The notes beneath the pieces were generated by a model, which was given only the letters and a program-made list of their open reading frames with translations, had not been told where the DNA came from and searched no databases. Positions 1-8,388 of a stretch of DNA of 49,649 nucleotides are shown piece after piece. The position numbers and the translations under genes were made by a program. Origin of the DNA: RGIG464 sp045643185. Its GTDB lineage: Bacteria; Myxococcota_A; Bradymonadia; UBA4248. The stretch covers positions 1 through 49,649 of the forward strand of contig JAZUKH010000083.1 of NCBI GenBank assembly GCA_045643185.1. Reading direction: 5' to 3'. Positions within the stretch are counted from its first letter, which is position 1. Every line of letters starts with the position of its first letter.

Positions 1-2
1 AG

Positions 3-215
3 ACGGCATTCGGGAAAAAACCGCGGTGGTGGCGGCAGGGGGCGGGCCCATGTTCTAAGGGCGTACTGCGCCCAGCGCGCCACCTAGCGCCTCTCGGCAT
101 CCCCAACGACGTCAAAACCGCAATTCCGGTACGAAAACACGCAAAAAAAACCGTGGAAAAGCCAAGCAAGGCGTTAAAACCGCGAAAGCCGCAAAGACTC
201 GGCCTTCAGAATTAA
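3..215 (+). other. Possible 3' end of a rightward gene cut by the window edge
   Basis: One forward frame is open from the window edge to a TAA at 213-215 and encodes a Lys/Arg-rich tail of about 70 residues (for example KTAIPVRKHAKKTVEKPSK). A second frame is open only to a stop at 56-58. The basic tail is typical of the disordered C-terminus of a nucleic-acid-binding protein, but no family can be named from it. The stop would overlap the stop of the convergent lipoprotein gene by two bases. Chance openness in this short GC-rich stretch is a real alternative. Confidence 0.25.
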
Positions 216-1396
216 TTGGCGGTAATGAGAGAATCCGCTGTTTGCCACAAGATCTTACCCTGGTGAGCTTCCTGAATATCGATAGCTGCATAGCCACTGA
301 GTTGGCGCCAAGTTTTTGAGCCTTCGACGAGGTTCCAGGCTGACAGATCTGGCTCAATGACGGCGAGTTGTTGAGCATTTTCAAAGCGAAAAGCGAGGAC
401 AAAACCGGGCACAGTGGGCACAAAACCGCCGATAGAGCGATAGGTGAGACCATTGAGAACGAGGCTTTGTGAAGGCGCTTCGCCACGCACGAGCCGAACG
501 ACGCGGGTCTGAGTTTCGGCATCTTGCCAGGCAAGCATGAATTGCTTGTGCCCAGCGGCCAAAGCGGGGCGAGTGGCAGTCGCGGTACCGAGTTCCATGA
601 TGTTTTGGGGCTCGTCAGAAAACGCGGCATAGAGTTTAGCCCCAGCAGTCCAGGTGATGAGCAGATCCTGGTCGAGGCGAGCCACATCGAAGGAACGGGG
701 TTGCACGTCGAAGGACCAAATGAACAGCGTCTGACGCGACCCATCGCCCAAAAACTGTTCGCAACGGATCTGTGACGGGGAGTGTCCCTGTTCTGCGTGT
801 GACAGCGTGCAAGCGACGTAATCTTCATCACCAGCGACGAGAGCGACCTGGTCGATGATTTGATCTGCAACGTTCAGCGCGATGGTCTTATCGACTTTCG
901 CAGCCGTGTCGACGACCACGAGCGACGCATTACGCGTATCGCCAGCGTAGATACCATCCGATATGGCATAGATGAACCGGTTATTCGTCGCGACCAGATC
1001 GTCGATGCGGGCACCGGATTGTGTGTCTGACTCGTAAAGTTGAACGAACTTAGCTTCGTTCGGATTCATTCGTTCTGTGATGTAGGCGCCGCCTTTGAAA
1101 CACACAGTGAGCTGAGTCTGAGTGCACCGCGTGATGTCGCGCACATCGCCCTGAAGCGCGACGCTAAAAAAGTCTGGTGTAGCGGCCGAACCAAACACCT
1201 GTGTCGGCAGGAGTTCATTCATTTGGAGGACGAACGGACCAGGTTCACCGGGCGGCAAAACCTGTTTAGGCGGCGGCGGCAACTCAGGCTCAACTTCGAC
1301 GATCTCGTCGGCGACCTCGGGCGAAACGCTCGTTTTGTTGCAACCAGAAACCAGCAAAACCAGGCTGATCAGCCAAAGGACACGGCGATTGTTCAT
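212..1396 (-). CDS. Predicted lipoprotein, function unknown (394 aa)
   Basis: The N-terminus is a lipoprotein signal: basic MNNRR, a hydrophobic stretch, then the lipobox LVSGC with the lipidated Cys at about residue 19. Then comes an acidic/proline-rich linker (VEVEPELPPPPKQVLPP) that would span away from the membrane. The rest (about residues 50-394) is rich in short strand-like segments, such as RNASLVVVDTAAK, RFIYAISDGIY and QFMLAWQD, which suggests a beta-propeller-like surface or periplasmic domain. No catalytic motif or named family is recognised. It is the last gene of a leftward envelope group; a long palindromic element (1603-1716) separates it from the upstream gene. The product assignment as lipoprotein is firm; the fold is inference. 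Confidence 0.8.
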   Translation of the reverse strand: MNNRRVLWLISLVLLVSGCNKTSVSPEVADEIVEVEPELPPPPKQVLPPGEPGPFVLQMNELLPTQVFGSAATPDFFSVALQGDVRDITRCTQTQLTVCFKGGAYITERMNPNEAKFVQLYESDTQSGARIDDLVATNNRFIYAISDGIYAGDTRNASLVVVDTAAKVDKTIALNVADQIIDQVALVAGDEDYVACTLSHAEQGHSPSQIRCEQFLGDGSRQTLFIWSFDVQPRSFDVARLDQDLLITWTAGAKLYAAFSDEPQNIMELGTATATRPALAAGHKQFMLAWQDAETQTRVVRLVRGEAPSQSLVLNGLTYRSIGGFVPTVPGFVLAFRFENAQQLAVIEPDLSAWNLVEGSKTWRQLSGYAAIDIQEAHQGKILWQTADSLITAN

Positions 1397-1602
1397 AATG
1401 TAACTCGAAATAACGATATGTGCTTCGGAATAAACACGTTAACTGGCAAAGACGAAGACGAGATCAATAAGCCATGGGACGCGAACGAATGCCCGACTGA
1501 ACCTAATCGCCCCGGCCAAACACTCACCACGTAAGGCGAAGGGACGCAACCGAGTCCCGTATGATCCATTCACCCCGAATTAAATGAACCTAACAAGGCG
1601 AA

Positions 1603-1716
1603 GGGCCCTGCCAGGCGAAGGGGTAGCGGCGTATTTCGTATTTCTGTAGAGACGTGTGGTCCACAAGTCTCTACAGAAATACGAAATAGCCGCGTAGGGG
1701 GAGACTTCCCCCTTCC
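1603..1716. repeat. Palindromic element, family 1 copy A
   Basis: The left flank is GGGCCCTGCCAGGCGAAGGG followed by GTAGCGGCGTATT, and the right flank is AATAGCCGCGTA followed by GGGGGAGACTTCCCCC. The centre is a nearly perfect long hairpin (about 1628-1692) whose apex holds the core GAGACgTGTGGtCCACAaGTCTC. The right flank is itself a small hairpin. Three further copies lie in this window at 11233-11351, 13459-13578 and 31334-31407. It sits between two leftward genes, just past the 3' end of the upstream one. Confidence 0.8.
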
Positions 1717-1754
1717 CAAGCGATCAAAGGGCGATCAAAAAAGCGCCGACAAGC

Positions 1755-2402
1755 TTAGCGACCGCTACGGAGGGCTTTCGAAAACCAACCGCCGGTGCGG
1801 CCGTCGATCTCAGCGGTGATCTGCTGGATCTGGAGTTCGATCTGCAAACGGGCCATGACATCGAGTTCGGAGTCGGTATCAACTTGAACCTGAAGCGCAC
1901 GACGTTTGAAATAGAGGTCGGAGATTTCTTTGATGAGTTTATTGCGGCTCGTCGCCGAGGAAGCCATGGCTTTGTAGACGTCCAACTGTTCTTTATTGAA
2001 CACGAGGCCGGAAAGTTCCCATTCGGCGTGGATCTTGTGCTGATCGTAATCCTGTTCCTCAATGTAATCGGTGTTGACAGTCTGAGTCAGGTTCTTGATG
2101 TCATCGGTACCGCCGTACGTGGTCTTGGTTTGAGGACGATCGGTGTCACGATAACGCCCCGTAAACTCGTAAGAGAGTTTTTTGGGAAGGGCTTTGGAAC
2201 CAGCCGCACGTTTGTACATGCTTTCGAGACGATCACCATTCAAGCCGGAGTAATCCAAAGCGGCATTGATCGTTTCGGCAGCGGTAGGTTCATTTTTGTA
2301 GTGCGCGAGAATCTCTGCAGAGGTCTCTTCCTGAGCGGAAGCAATCATCGGCGTTGCGATAAGACCAATACCGAGGGCAAAAGATACGAGGATGCGTTTC
2401 AT
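1755..2402 (-). CDS. Exported protein with a C-terminal domain shared with its neighbour (215 aa)
   Basis: The start at 2402 (MKRILVSF) is preferred over an ATG 12 bases upstream because GGAG lies six bases before it. The protein has a signal peptide with likely cleavage after ASA. The mature part (about 190 aa) is helical and charged. It matches by eye the last ~170 residues of the upstream 677-residue protein. In both, an AAL..GL segment is followed by an LP.......Y.. strand, a W.L/AHWNL segment, a KRxALQxQ-type helix and a closing TGGWF/TGGYF motif. No named family is recognised. The gap to the upstream gene is 50 bp, so co-transcription is likely. Duplication of a domain within this operon is the simplest explanation. 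Confidence 0.8.
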   Translation of the reverse strand: MKRILVSFALGIGLIATPMIASAQEETSAEILAHYKNEPTAAETINAALDYSGLNGDRLESMYKRAAGSKALPKKLSYEFTGRYRDTDRPQTKTTYGGTDDIKNLTQTVNTDYIEEQDYDQHKIHAEWELSGLVFNKEQLDVYKAMASSATSRNKLIKEISDLYFKRRALQVQVDTDSELDVMARLQIELQIQQITAEIDGRTGGWFSKALRSGR

Positions 2403-2452
2403 GATGTTCTCCATGGAAGGTGATTCATTCGAATCACGAAAAATCGGTAAAA

Positions 2453-4486
2453 TTATATGAAATCTTTCGGCTTGAAGTAACCGCCGGTCATGTAATAGAG
2501 CTGAACTTCTAATTTTTCGATCTGCAGATCACGTTTGATATCGTTTTTGAGGTTTGGACGACGTTTAAGAGACTGCATTTGCAGTGCATGACGTTTATTG
2601 AACGCACGCGTGACCGCATAAATTATTTTTCGACGTTGAGTTTCCTGCTGAACGTAAAGTTGATCGAGCGTGATCTCTTGTTTGGTATACTCGTCGAAGT
2701 TGAGGTTCCAATGCGCCATGATCTGCCAATAACTGACAGTGCTGTGGTTCTGATTCCAAGTGGGCACGTCGGACCAGAAATCGTTATTTTTGAAAGTGAT
2801 GACGCGTTGAGCGCGATCGGTCACCTGCGGTTTATAGACGTAGTCAAATTTAACATCTGGCAGGACCATGGAGACCCACAAACGGCTTTTCCAGAGATTA
2901 TCGGAGCCCTGATCGAGTCCGTAGAGTCTGAGTGCCGCTTGAATAACGTCGCCTTCTGAGGGTTCCTGGGACCAAAGTCGTTTAAGGTAGTCGAGTTTAT
3001 CAGGATTGCTGAGTTTACCTCGGTTGCGGGCCGCGACCATGACGCCCTGATTCGTGACCATAATGGCGGCATTGGTGCGGTCTTTGGAAGGCGACAAAGT
3101 CATGTGACGCGTCAATTCGCCGAAAATGCCTTCATCGTGACAGAACCAGCCATGTTCGCCCAATTCGTAAACGGCGAGTTCCGTTCGCACGATGGGATGC
3201 GACGCGTCTTCGCCGGGTACGAGGTTGATCTGACGAAGCGGCTGAGTGCTGAACGGCATTCCGAGCACGCGTTCAAAACGAACGCCGTCAAAGAGATAAA
3301 GATTCGACTCCGTGATGAACATACTGTTATTCATCGCAGTCATGTCGAAGTCGACGATCATTTCACCAGAAAGCACGGGAATATTGAAAGCCTGGAGTTG
3401 TTTGCCTTCGACACTGTACGTATAAATGCCTTCGGTCGACCCGATTACGACTTCTCGATCACTGGTGACGAGAACTTTGAACACGGCACCGGGCACGGGC
3501 ACATCATTCCAGGTTTTACCAGCGTCCTCTGAGATCCTCAGCACGTTCAGACCACCGATAAAGAGCGATCTGCCATCCGGGCTCAACGCGCCTGCAAACA
3601 GCGGCTGACCATCTTGAGCCGTCAAAACGGGCTTCCATGACTTGCCTTTATCTTTGGTCATCAACAGAGCATCCGAGGTCACGGCATAGGTCGAATTCCC
3701 CTTATTGAAGAACTGCCAAGCCGCCTTGGTCTGGGCGAGCATATCGAGCGCAGCTTCCTCGGTCGCACCGAGCGACAGCAAAATGCGGTAACGATTGATA
3801 AGATCCTGATTATTCAATTCAGACAGGTCTTTATCGTCGTCCACTTCCTCTTCTTCCTGGTCGAGCGACGAAACAAGACCGTTATCATAAGCGACTGTGC
3901 TGAGGTCGAGCGAGATCTCGTAGTTTGAAAGCTCACTGATGTCATCGGTGTGCTTGGCACTCAGAATGTCATCATCGTCGAGCGTATCCATGATGGTCTC
4001 GGTAAAATCCGCTCCATAAACCGACTCAAGTTCATCCTCGATCAACGTGCGTTTTTTGTCGATGATCTCGCTGTCATCAAACGCGACATTCTCTCCTTTC
4101 GCCAAAGTCGGCACGTCTGAGCTCATCGAATACACGGGCATCCAAGTCTCACCAGCGTCGTTGCTGACCTGAATGAAGTCTACGCCACCGGCATAAAGCA
4201 CCTTTGTGCTTTGTGGATCTTCATACACTGTAATGACTTCGTCATTGAGATCGACAAAATCCTGAGTCCAGATCCAGGCACCTGTCGTCGAGTGGTCTTG
4301 AGACATTCGAGCCGAAAGTTGCTGAATATCAAAACCAGGCGCAGTCACAGCGGACGCCCCGTCATCGCCACTCATTGCAGCGTCTGCCATCTCCGGTTCC
4401 ATCATCGAATCCTGAGCGTACGCGCTGATTCCACAACAACAAATCATCAGCGACAGCAACCAACTTATCGGATTAGGGTGTTTCAT
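2453..4486 (-). CDS. Exported BNR/Asp-box propeller protein with shared C-terminal domain (677 aa)
   Basis: A signal peptide (hydrophobic core followed by SAYAQD) is followed by an acidic Met/Asp-rich linker. Asp-box/BNR-like motifs occur at about residues 113 (DAGETWMP), 277 (DKGKSWKP) and 322 (DAGKTWND), the hallmark of sialidase/photosystem-stability-factor-type beta-propellers. An acidic run near residue 215 (DQEEEEVDDDKD) interrupts the propeller. Residues about 505-677 form a separate domain also carried by the downstream 215-residue protein, ending in TGGYF. Asp-box motifs mark the fold and not a substrate, so no enzymatic role is claimed. It probably acts in the periplasm or at the cell surface. 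It is upstream of, and likely in one operon with, the 215-residue gene. Confidence 0.8.
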   Translation of the reverse strand: MKHPNPISWLLSLMICCCGISAYAQDSMMEPEMADAAMSGDDGASAVTAPGFDIQQLSARMSQDHSTTGAWIWTQDFVDLNDEVITVYEDPQSTKVLYAGGVDFIQVSNDAGETWMPVYSMSSDVPTLAKGENVAFDDSEIIDKKRTLIEDELESVYGADFTETIMDTLDDDDILSAKHTDDISELSNYEISLDLSTVAYDNGLVSSLDQEEEEVDDDKDLSELNNQDLINRYRILLSLGATEEAALDMLAQTKAAWQFFNKGNSTYAVTSDALLMTKDKGKSWKPVLTAQDGQPLFAGALSPDGRSLFIGGLNVLRISEDAGKTWNDVPVPGAVFKVLVTSDREVVIGSTEGIYTYSVEGKQLQAFNIPVLSGEMIVDFDMTAMNNSMFITESNLYLFDGVRFERVLGMPFSTQPLRQINLVPGEDASHPIVRTELAVYELGEHGWFCHDEGIFGELTRHMTLSPSKDRTNAAIMVTNQGVMVAARNRGKLSNPDKLDYLKRLWSQEPSEGDVIQAALRLYGLDQGSDNLWKSRLWVSMVLPDVKFDYVYKPQVTDRAQRVITFKNNDFWSDVPTWNQNHSTVSYWQIMAHWNLNFDEYTKQEITLDQLYVQQETQRRKIIYAVTRAFNKRHALQMQSLKRRPNLKNDIKRDLQIEKLEVQLYYMTGGYFKPKDFI

Positions 4487-4613
4487 GTATCTCTGTGCAC
4501 TCCGGATTAAGACTTTGCGTCAAGACTCGCAAATGAGCAATTTCACCCTAGACTTTACCACATGCGCCATCCTTTTCGTAGATTGTTTTTTGCCCCCTGC
4601 CTCAGTTTTTGAG

Positions 4614-4654
4614 CAAAAAAAACGACAAAATCGCCGTTTTCACGGCGATTTTTT
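4614..4654 (-). terminator. Intrinsic terminator after the FG-GAP lipoprotein gene
   Basis: Arms AAAATCGCCGT and ACGGCGATTTT (4627-4637 and 4642-4652) are followed on the minus strand by GTCG and a run of eight T. It lies 22 bp past the stop of the 1151-residue gene, separating it from the next leftward gene. Confidence 0.8.
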
Positions 4655-4675
4655 CGTTGTTGAATCACTTAACCA

Positions 4676-7600
4676 CTAACCGCGTCGACGACGCAAAGGC
4701 ACGAGCCCGACGAGCGCCGTGAGCGCGATCCACCAGGGCGCATGCCCCGTGGGGGCTGACGGAATGGCACGACAGGAACCACCACGCGCGTCATGACCGA
4801 CAACCTCGTTCGAAGGCACTTCGTTTTCGATCGTGATCTCAATGTTATCCACATAAGCCTGAGAATCGTCAGTAAACATCACAGCTTCGAGGCGATAGTT
4901 GCCATCAGGCAGATAGGCATCCTGCGTCGCGTAGTCACCCTGAGACACGAGGCGGCAGTACCAGGTACCATCCGCACGCACCTTGGTCGTACACATGGCA
5001 GCAATCTCTTCAGCAGCCTTAGGATCTTGGTCTCTCAACGTGAGATTAACGACGTTATCTTTGATCTCACGCGATTCAGCCCAGGCTTCGCCTGAAACGA
5101 TAAGTCCTTCATAAGCATCGATCTTATCGCCATTCAACGGTGCCGTGATCGTCACGCGAGCATCATCCTGAGCAATGATCTTGATCGGATCACTCTGCTC
5201 GCTCGTGAGGTCACCATCGACCCACGTCGCGCGCAACGTGTATTCACCAGGCTGAATCGAATAAACAGGCATGCAGCTCCAATCGCCGTCAGGGTCCGCA
5301 TTCACCATGCAGAGCAAATGTGCCGTCGTATCGTCCTCTTTGTAGTACCAGACGTAGACATCCCCTTCGCCACTCGGCGAAACGCCCTTGATCAACGGCT
5401 GAAGCGTCGTCGTTTCGCCATCAGCCGGCGTCGTAATGATCGGCGCCTTCACTTCGACAGGCGGATCGACCGGTGGATCAACAGGTGGATCGACTGGCGG
5501 ATCAACAGGTGGATCAACAGGCGGTTTTTCGGCTTCAATGACGACCGTAACGATGCCTTCCGACACGTCGTTAGCCTCGTCGGTTACCGACACTTTGAAC
5601 TTGTAGGATCCCTCAGCCACGTTCTGATCCACCACGAACGCCGTGCTGGACGCAGTGACCGATGTCAAAATGCCGTTAAGTTGATCGACATTCTCCCAGT
5701 TGTAGCTCAACGCACTCGTCGCGCCGTCGGGATCATACGAGGCACTCGCGTCAAGAAACACGAGATCACCCGGTTTAGACATAATCAATTCCTGATCAAG
5801 TACCACGACCGGCGGTTCATTCTTCCAGGTCGAAGGACGAACGATGACACTGGCCGTAGCCGAGGCCGACGCCCCGTTCGGCGTCATCGCCGTAAACTTG
5901 ATCTCATACGTGACCGGTTTGGCGTCAGAATTCACATGCAACCACGTGGCCTGTTCAGTCGACGCCTCAAAATTCGCTGAGAACGACGGCGTGACTTTGG
6001 ACCAAGCAAACGTCATGTCATCGCCATCCGGATCATACGCTTCAGCAACGACGCGCACATCCATGCCTGCTTCGACCGTGAATGGGGAACCGACAATGTT
6101 GACGACAGGCGGCTCGTCGAACTTACAAACGCCAAGCTTGCACTCAGCTCCAGCCTGGCTGCAATCCGCATCGCTGTAGCACGCCACCATACAGGCTTTG
6201 TGATCCAGACTGCACTTGTAATCGCCACACGAAGTGGCGTCAGACAGACACTCACCCGCTTTGCACAAGGGAACATACAGGTTGTCATCTGAGCAACTGA
6301 TAACACCACAGGACGTGCCATCCGCCTTCGGAATGCCTTCGCACTGCGCGACCGGATCACACACCGCGCGTTCGTCTATACACGGGTTCGTATTCGAACC
6401 AGTCTTGCAGACGAACGGCTGGAAATCAAAGTTATCCTTGTTGGGATCACAAACCAGACAACGGTTATCCGCCGAAATTTCGCCTTCGTCATAGCAGACT
6501 TCGTTGACCAGGCACTTGTCAGCCGTATAACACGGCGTACTACGCGAATAGAAGACCTCCACTCGGCCTGCCGACGCTTTCGACAGATCAAATTGCCCCG
6601 GCGAGCCAATGATCAGGTCATCCCAACCCGAACCATCGAGCTGAGCAGTTAAAATACTCGCCCCGTGATTCCCCGAACTATGCATATCACTGTGATGCCA
6701 ATATGGGGCTTTGCTAAATATCGTGCCATCTTTCGTCCCAAGATAGACGTACAACTGACCTTTTTCGCGTGGCGACGCATTAAAATCACCAGCCGCAGCA
6801 ACGACCAGGTCATCCACACCATCATGGTTCATATCGGTAACGACGACATTGGAACCAAAGTGACTATTCTTATCGCCATTCGTGATCTCAAGGTCACCAA
6901 CCTTTTCAAAAGGCTTACCAGCCCCCTCATTGATGAAAGAACGCACACGACCAGCATACAAATGCGGTTTGCCATCAACAAGCTGAACGCCGCTGTAATT
7001 CGGCGCCCCGACCAACAGATCGAGTCTGCCATCGCCATTCAGGTCTTTGAAAGCGACGCTTGTGATCATTTCCCCCATCTGGCTTGAATCAACCAGGCTC
7101 TGTTCACCGATCAACGGGTCGCGCGATTGAACGAGCTGGCCCAAATCTTTGTCATATTGGAAAAAGTAGAGCGCACCTTCCCCCTTGTCGCTGTAAATCT
7201 CCGAATCGACCACATAGCCAGGTGCCGTCACGACAATCTCTTTTGAACCGTCACCATTAAGATCGGCAACATACAGACGGCGACCAAACTGGGTCGCATA
7301 TAAGTCCGCAGACGTATCCAGCATAACATGGGTATCCGACGGAAGTTCCCCAGCTTTTTCAGGGCTGGCCACATTCATAAAATGTTTACAAATGTCAAAC
7401 GCTACGTGCACACCGCGCTGCGTCGGGCCTTCGAATGCCGAATAGATCAGGTCCATCCTACCATCGCCATCCACATCCGCCATCGTCATGGCCTGACCAA
7501 CACGCATCTTCGACGTCGAGCTCAACAAGGTCGCGTAGGGTACCACCTTGCTCTCATCGCCCTCCAATGAGTACCCAAATGCGATCACGCCGCCGGCACT

Positions 7601-8131
7601 CTTTATCGTACCATTGTCCACGGTTGGCGCAGACGCGATGACCAAGTCACTTATACGCGCATTGCCACCTAGCCCCGGACAATAATCGCCAGAGATCACA
7701 CTACGACCAAAAGAATTCTTGCCTGTACTTTCTGACAGCGAAACATACAGAGAAGGCACTGCGTCCATGCCATCGTCATGCACAAAATAGCCGTAAACAC
7801 CGCCCACGACCTTGTTATCCGTCGAATTGTCGTTGACAGCCCCCCCCTGACCGACCCACAAGATCTTTGACGCCTTCGCGCTCTTCACATTCGCCAGGGT
7901 CATCGATAAGCCATAGTAACCATTCGAAATGATATCCGAATCGTTCACGCCTTTAAGCGAAGTCGAATCTTCAGCACTGACCAGCCATGGACTGCCTTCC
8001 GCACTGCCAAAGATCGCGTGCGTCTGAACAGCTAGATCCAGATTCTGGTCATCATCCACGCCATTTCCGTCCGAACATCCAGCCATGACGGCAAGCGCAA
8101 GACAAATATTCAAAAGGTTGACTCTTTTCAT
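4676..8131 (-). CDS. FG-GAP/PKD surface lipoprotein with MYXO-CTERM-like tail (1151 aa)
   Basis: A lipobox VMAGC puts the lipidated Cys at residue 19. Residues about 160-517 carry FG-GAP/VCBS calcium-binding repeats (VADLNGDGSKEIVV, FKDLNGDGRLDLLVGAP, VTDMNHDGVDDLVVAA) typical of integrin-alpha-like propellers. Residues about 530-670 are Cys-rich and Dickkopf-like. Two PKD-like beta domains follow (about 672-864), then a linker of five PPVD units plus PPVE (about 869-892), then two Ig-like domains (about 894-1113). The end has a Cys-containing segment, a hydrophobic helix and RRRRG, as in MYXO-CTERM sorting tails. Adhesion or surface display is the likely role. Carrying both a lipobox and a MYXO-CTERM-like tail is unusual. 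GAGGA lies nine bases before the ATG. Confidence 0.88.
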   Translation of the reverse strand: MKRVNLLNICLALAVMAGCSDGNGVDDDQNLDLAVQTHAIFGSAEGSPWLVSAEDSTSLKGVNDSDIISNGYYGLSMTLANVKSAKASKILWVGQGGAVNDNSTDNKVVGGVYGYFVHDDGMDAVPSLYVSLSESTGKNSFGRSVISGDYCPGLGGNARISDLVIASAPTVDNGTIKSAGGVIAFGYSLEGDESKVVPYATLLSSTSKMRVGQAMTMADVDGDGRMDLIYSAFEGPTQRGVHVAFDICKHFMNVASPEKAGELPSDTHVMLDTSADLYATQFGRRLYVADLNGDGSKEIVVTAPGYVVDSEIYSDKGEGALYFFQYDKDLGQLVQSRDPLIGEQSLVDSSQMGEMITSVAFKDLNGDGRLDLLVGAPNYSGVQLVDGKPHLYAGRVRSFINEGAGKPFEKVGDLEITNGDKNSHFGSNVVVTDMNHDGVDDLVVAAAGDFNASPREKGQLYVYLGTKDGTIFSKAPYWHHSDMHSSGNHGASILTAQLDGSGWDDLIIGSPGQFDLSKASAGRVEVFYSRSTPCYTADKCLVNEVCYDEGEISADNRCLVCDPNKDNFDFQPFVCKTGSNTNPCIDERAVCDPVAQCEGIPKADGTSCGVISCSDDNLYVPLCKAGECLSDATSCGDYKCSLDHKACMVACYSDADCSQAGAECKLGVCKFDEPPVVNIVGSPFTVEAGMDVRVVAEAYDPDGDDMTFAWSKVTPSFSANFEASTEQATWLHVNSDAKPVTYEIKFTAMTPNGASASATASVIVRPSTWKNEPPVVVLDQELIMSKPGDLVFLDASASYDPDGATSALSYNWENVDQLNGILTSVTASSTAFVVDQNVAEGSYKFKVSVTDEANDVSEGIVTVVIEAEKPPVDPPVDPPVDPPVDPPVDPPVEVKAPIITTPADGETTTLQPLIKGVSPSGEGDVYVWYYKEDDTTAHLLCMVNADPDGDWSCMPVYSIQPGEYTLRATWVDGDLTSEQSDPIKIIAQDDARVTITAPLNGDKIDAYEGLIVSGEAWAESREIKDNVVNLTLRDQDPKAAEEIAAMCTTKVRADGTWYCRLVSQGDYATQDAYLPDGNYRLEAVMFTDDSQAYVDNIEITIENEVPSNEVVGHDARGGSCRAIPSAPTGHAPWWIALTALVGLVPLRRRRG

Positions 8132-8280
8132 ACAAACTGTTCCTCGTTTTTACCCCTCAAGGAGGGTACTATACTTTGACAGTCTAGCATTTTGCATCAC
8201 GACATTGCAAAAACGAGCGGATTTTTTTAACCGAAACAGGTGATATCTCAGACGCGGAAGCTTTGTCTGGTCATAAATTC

Positions 8281-8387
8281 AAAATCTCAACCGTAGCGAA
8301 GCCGAAGGCAAGCAGGCTGAGATTGGGCGAGCAGGCGCGATTTGTTCAAAGCCGAAGGGTAGCGACGTAACGTGGTACGTCGTCGCG
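8281..8387 (+). repeat. Dispersed 107-bp repeat, family 2 copy 1
   Basis: This segment matches the reverse complement of 40993-41099 with about 8 mismatches in 107 positions and no gaps. It contains an outer inverted repeat (AATCTCAaCC / GGCTGAGATT), two GAAGCCGAAGG-like direct repeats and a terminal hairpin CGACGTAacgtggTACGTCG. It abuts the stop codon of the HtrA-like gene. It does not encode a protein in either copy. Confidence 0.85.
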
Positions 8388-8388
8388 T

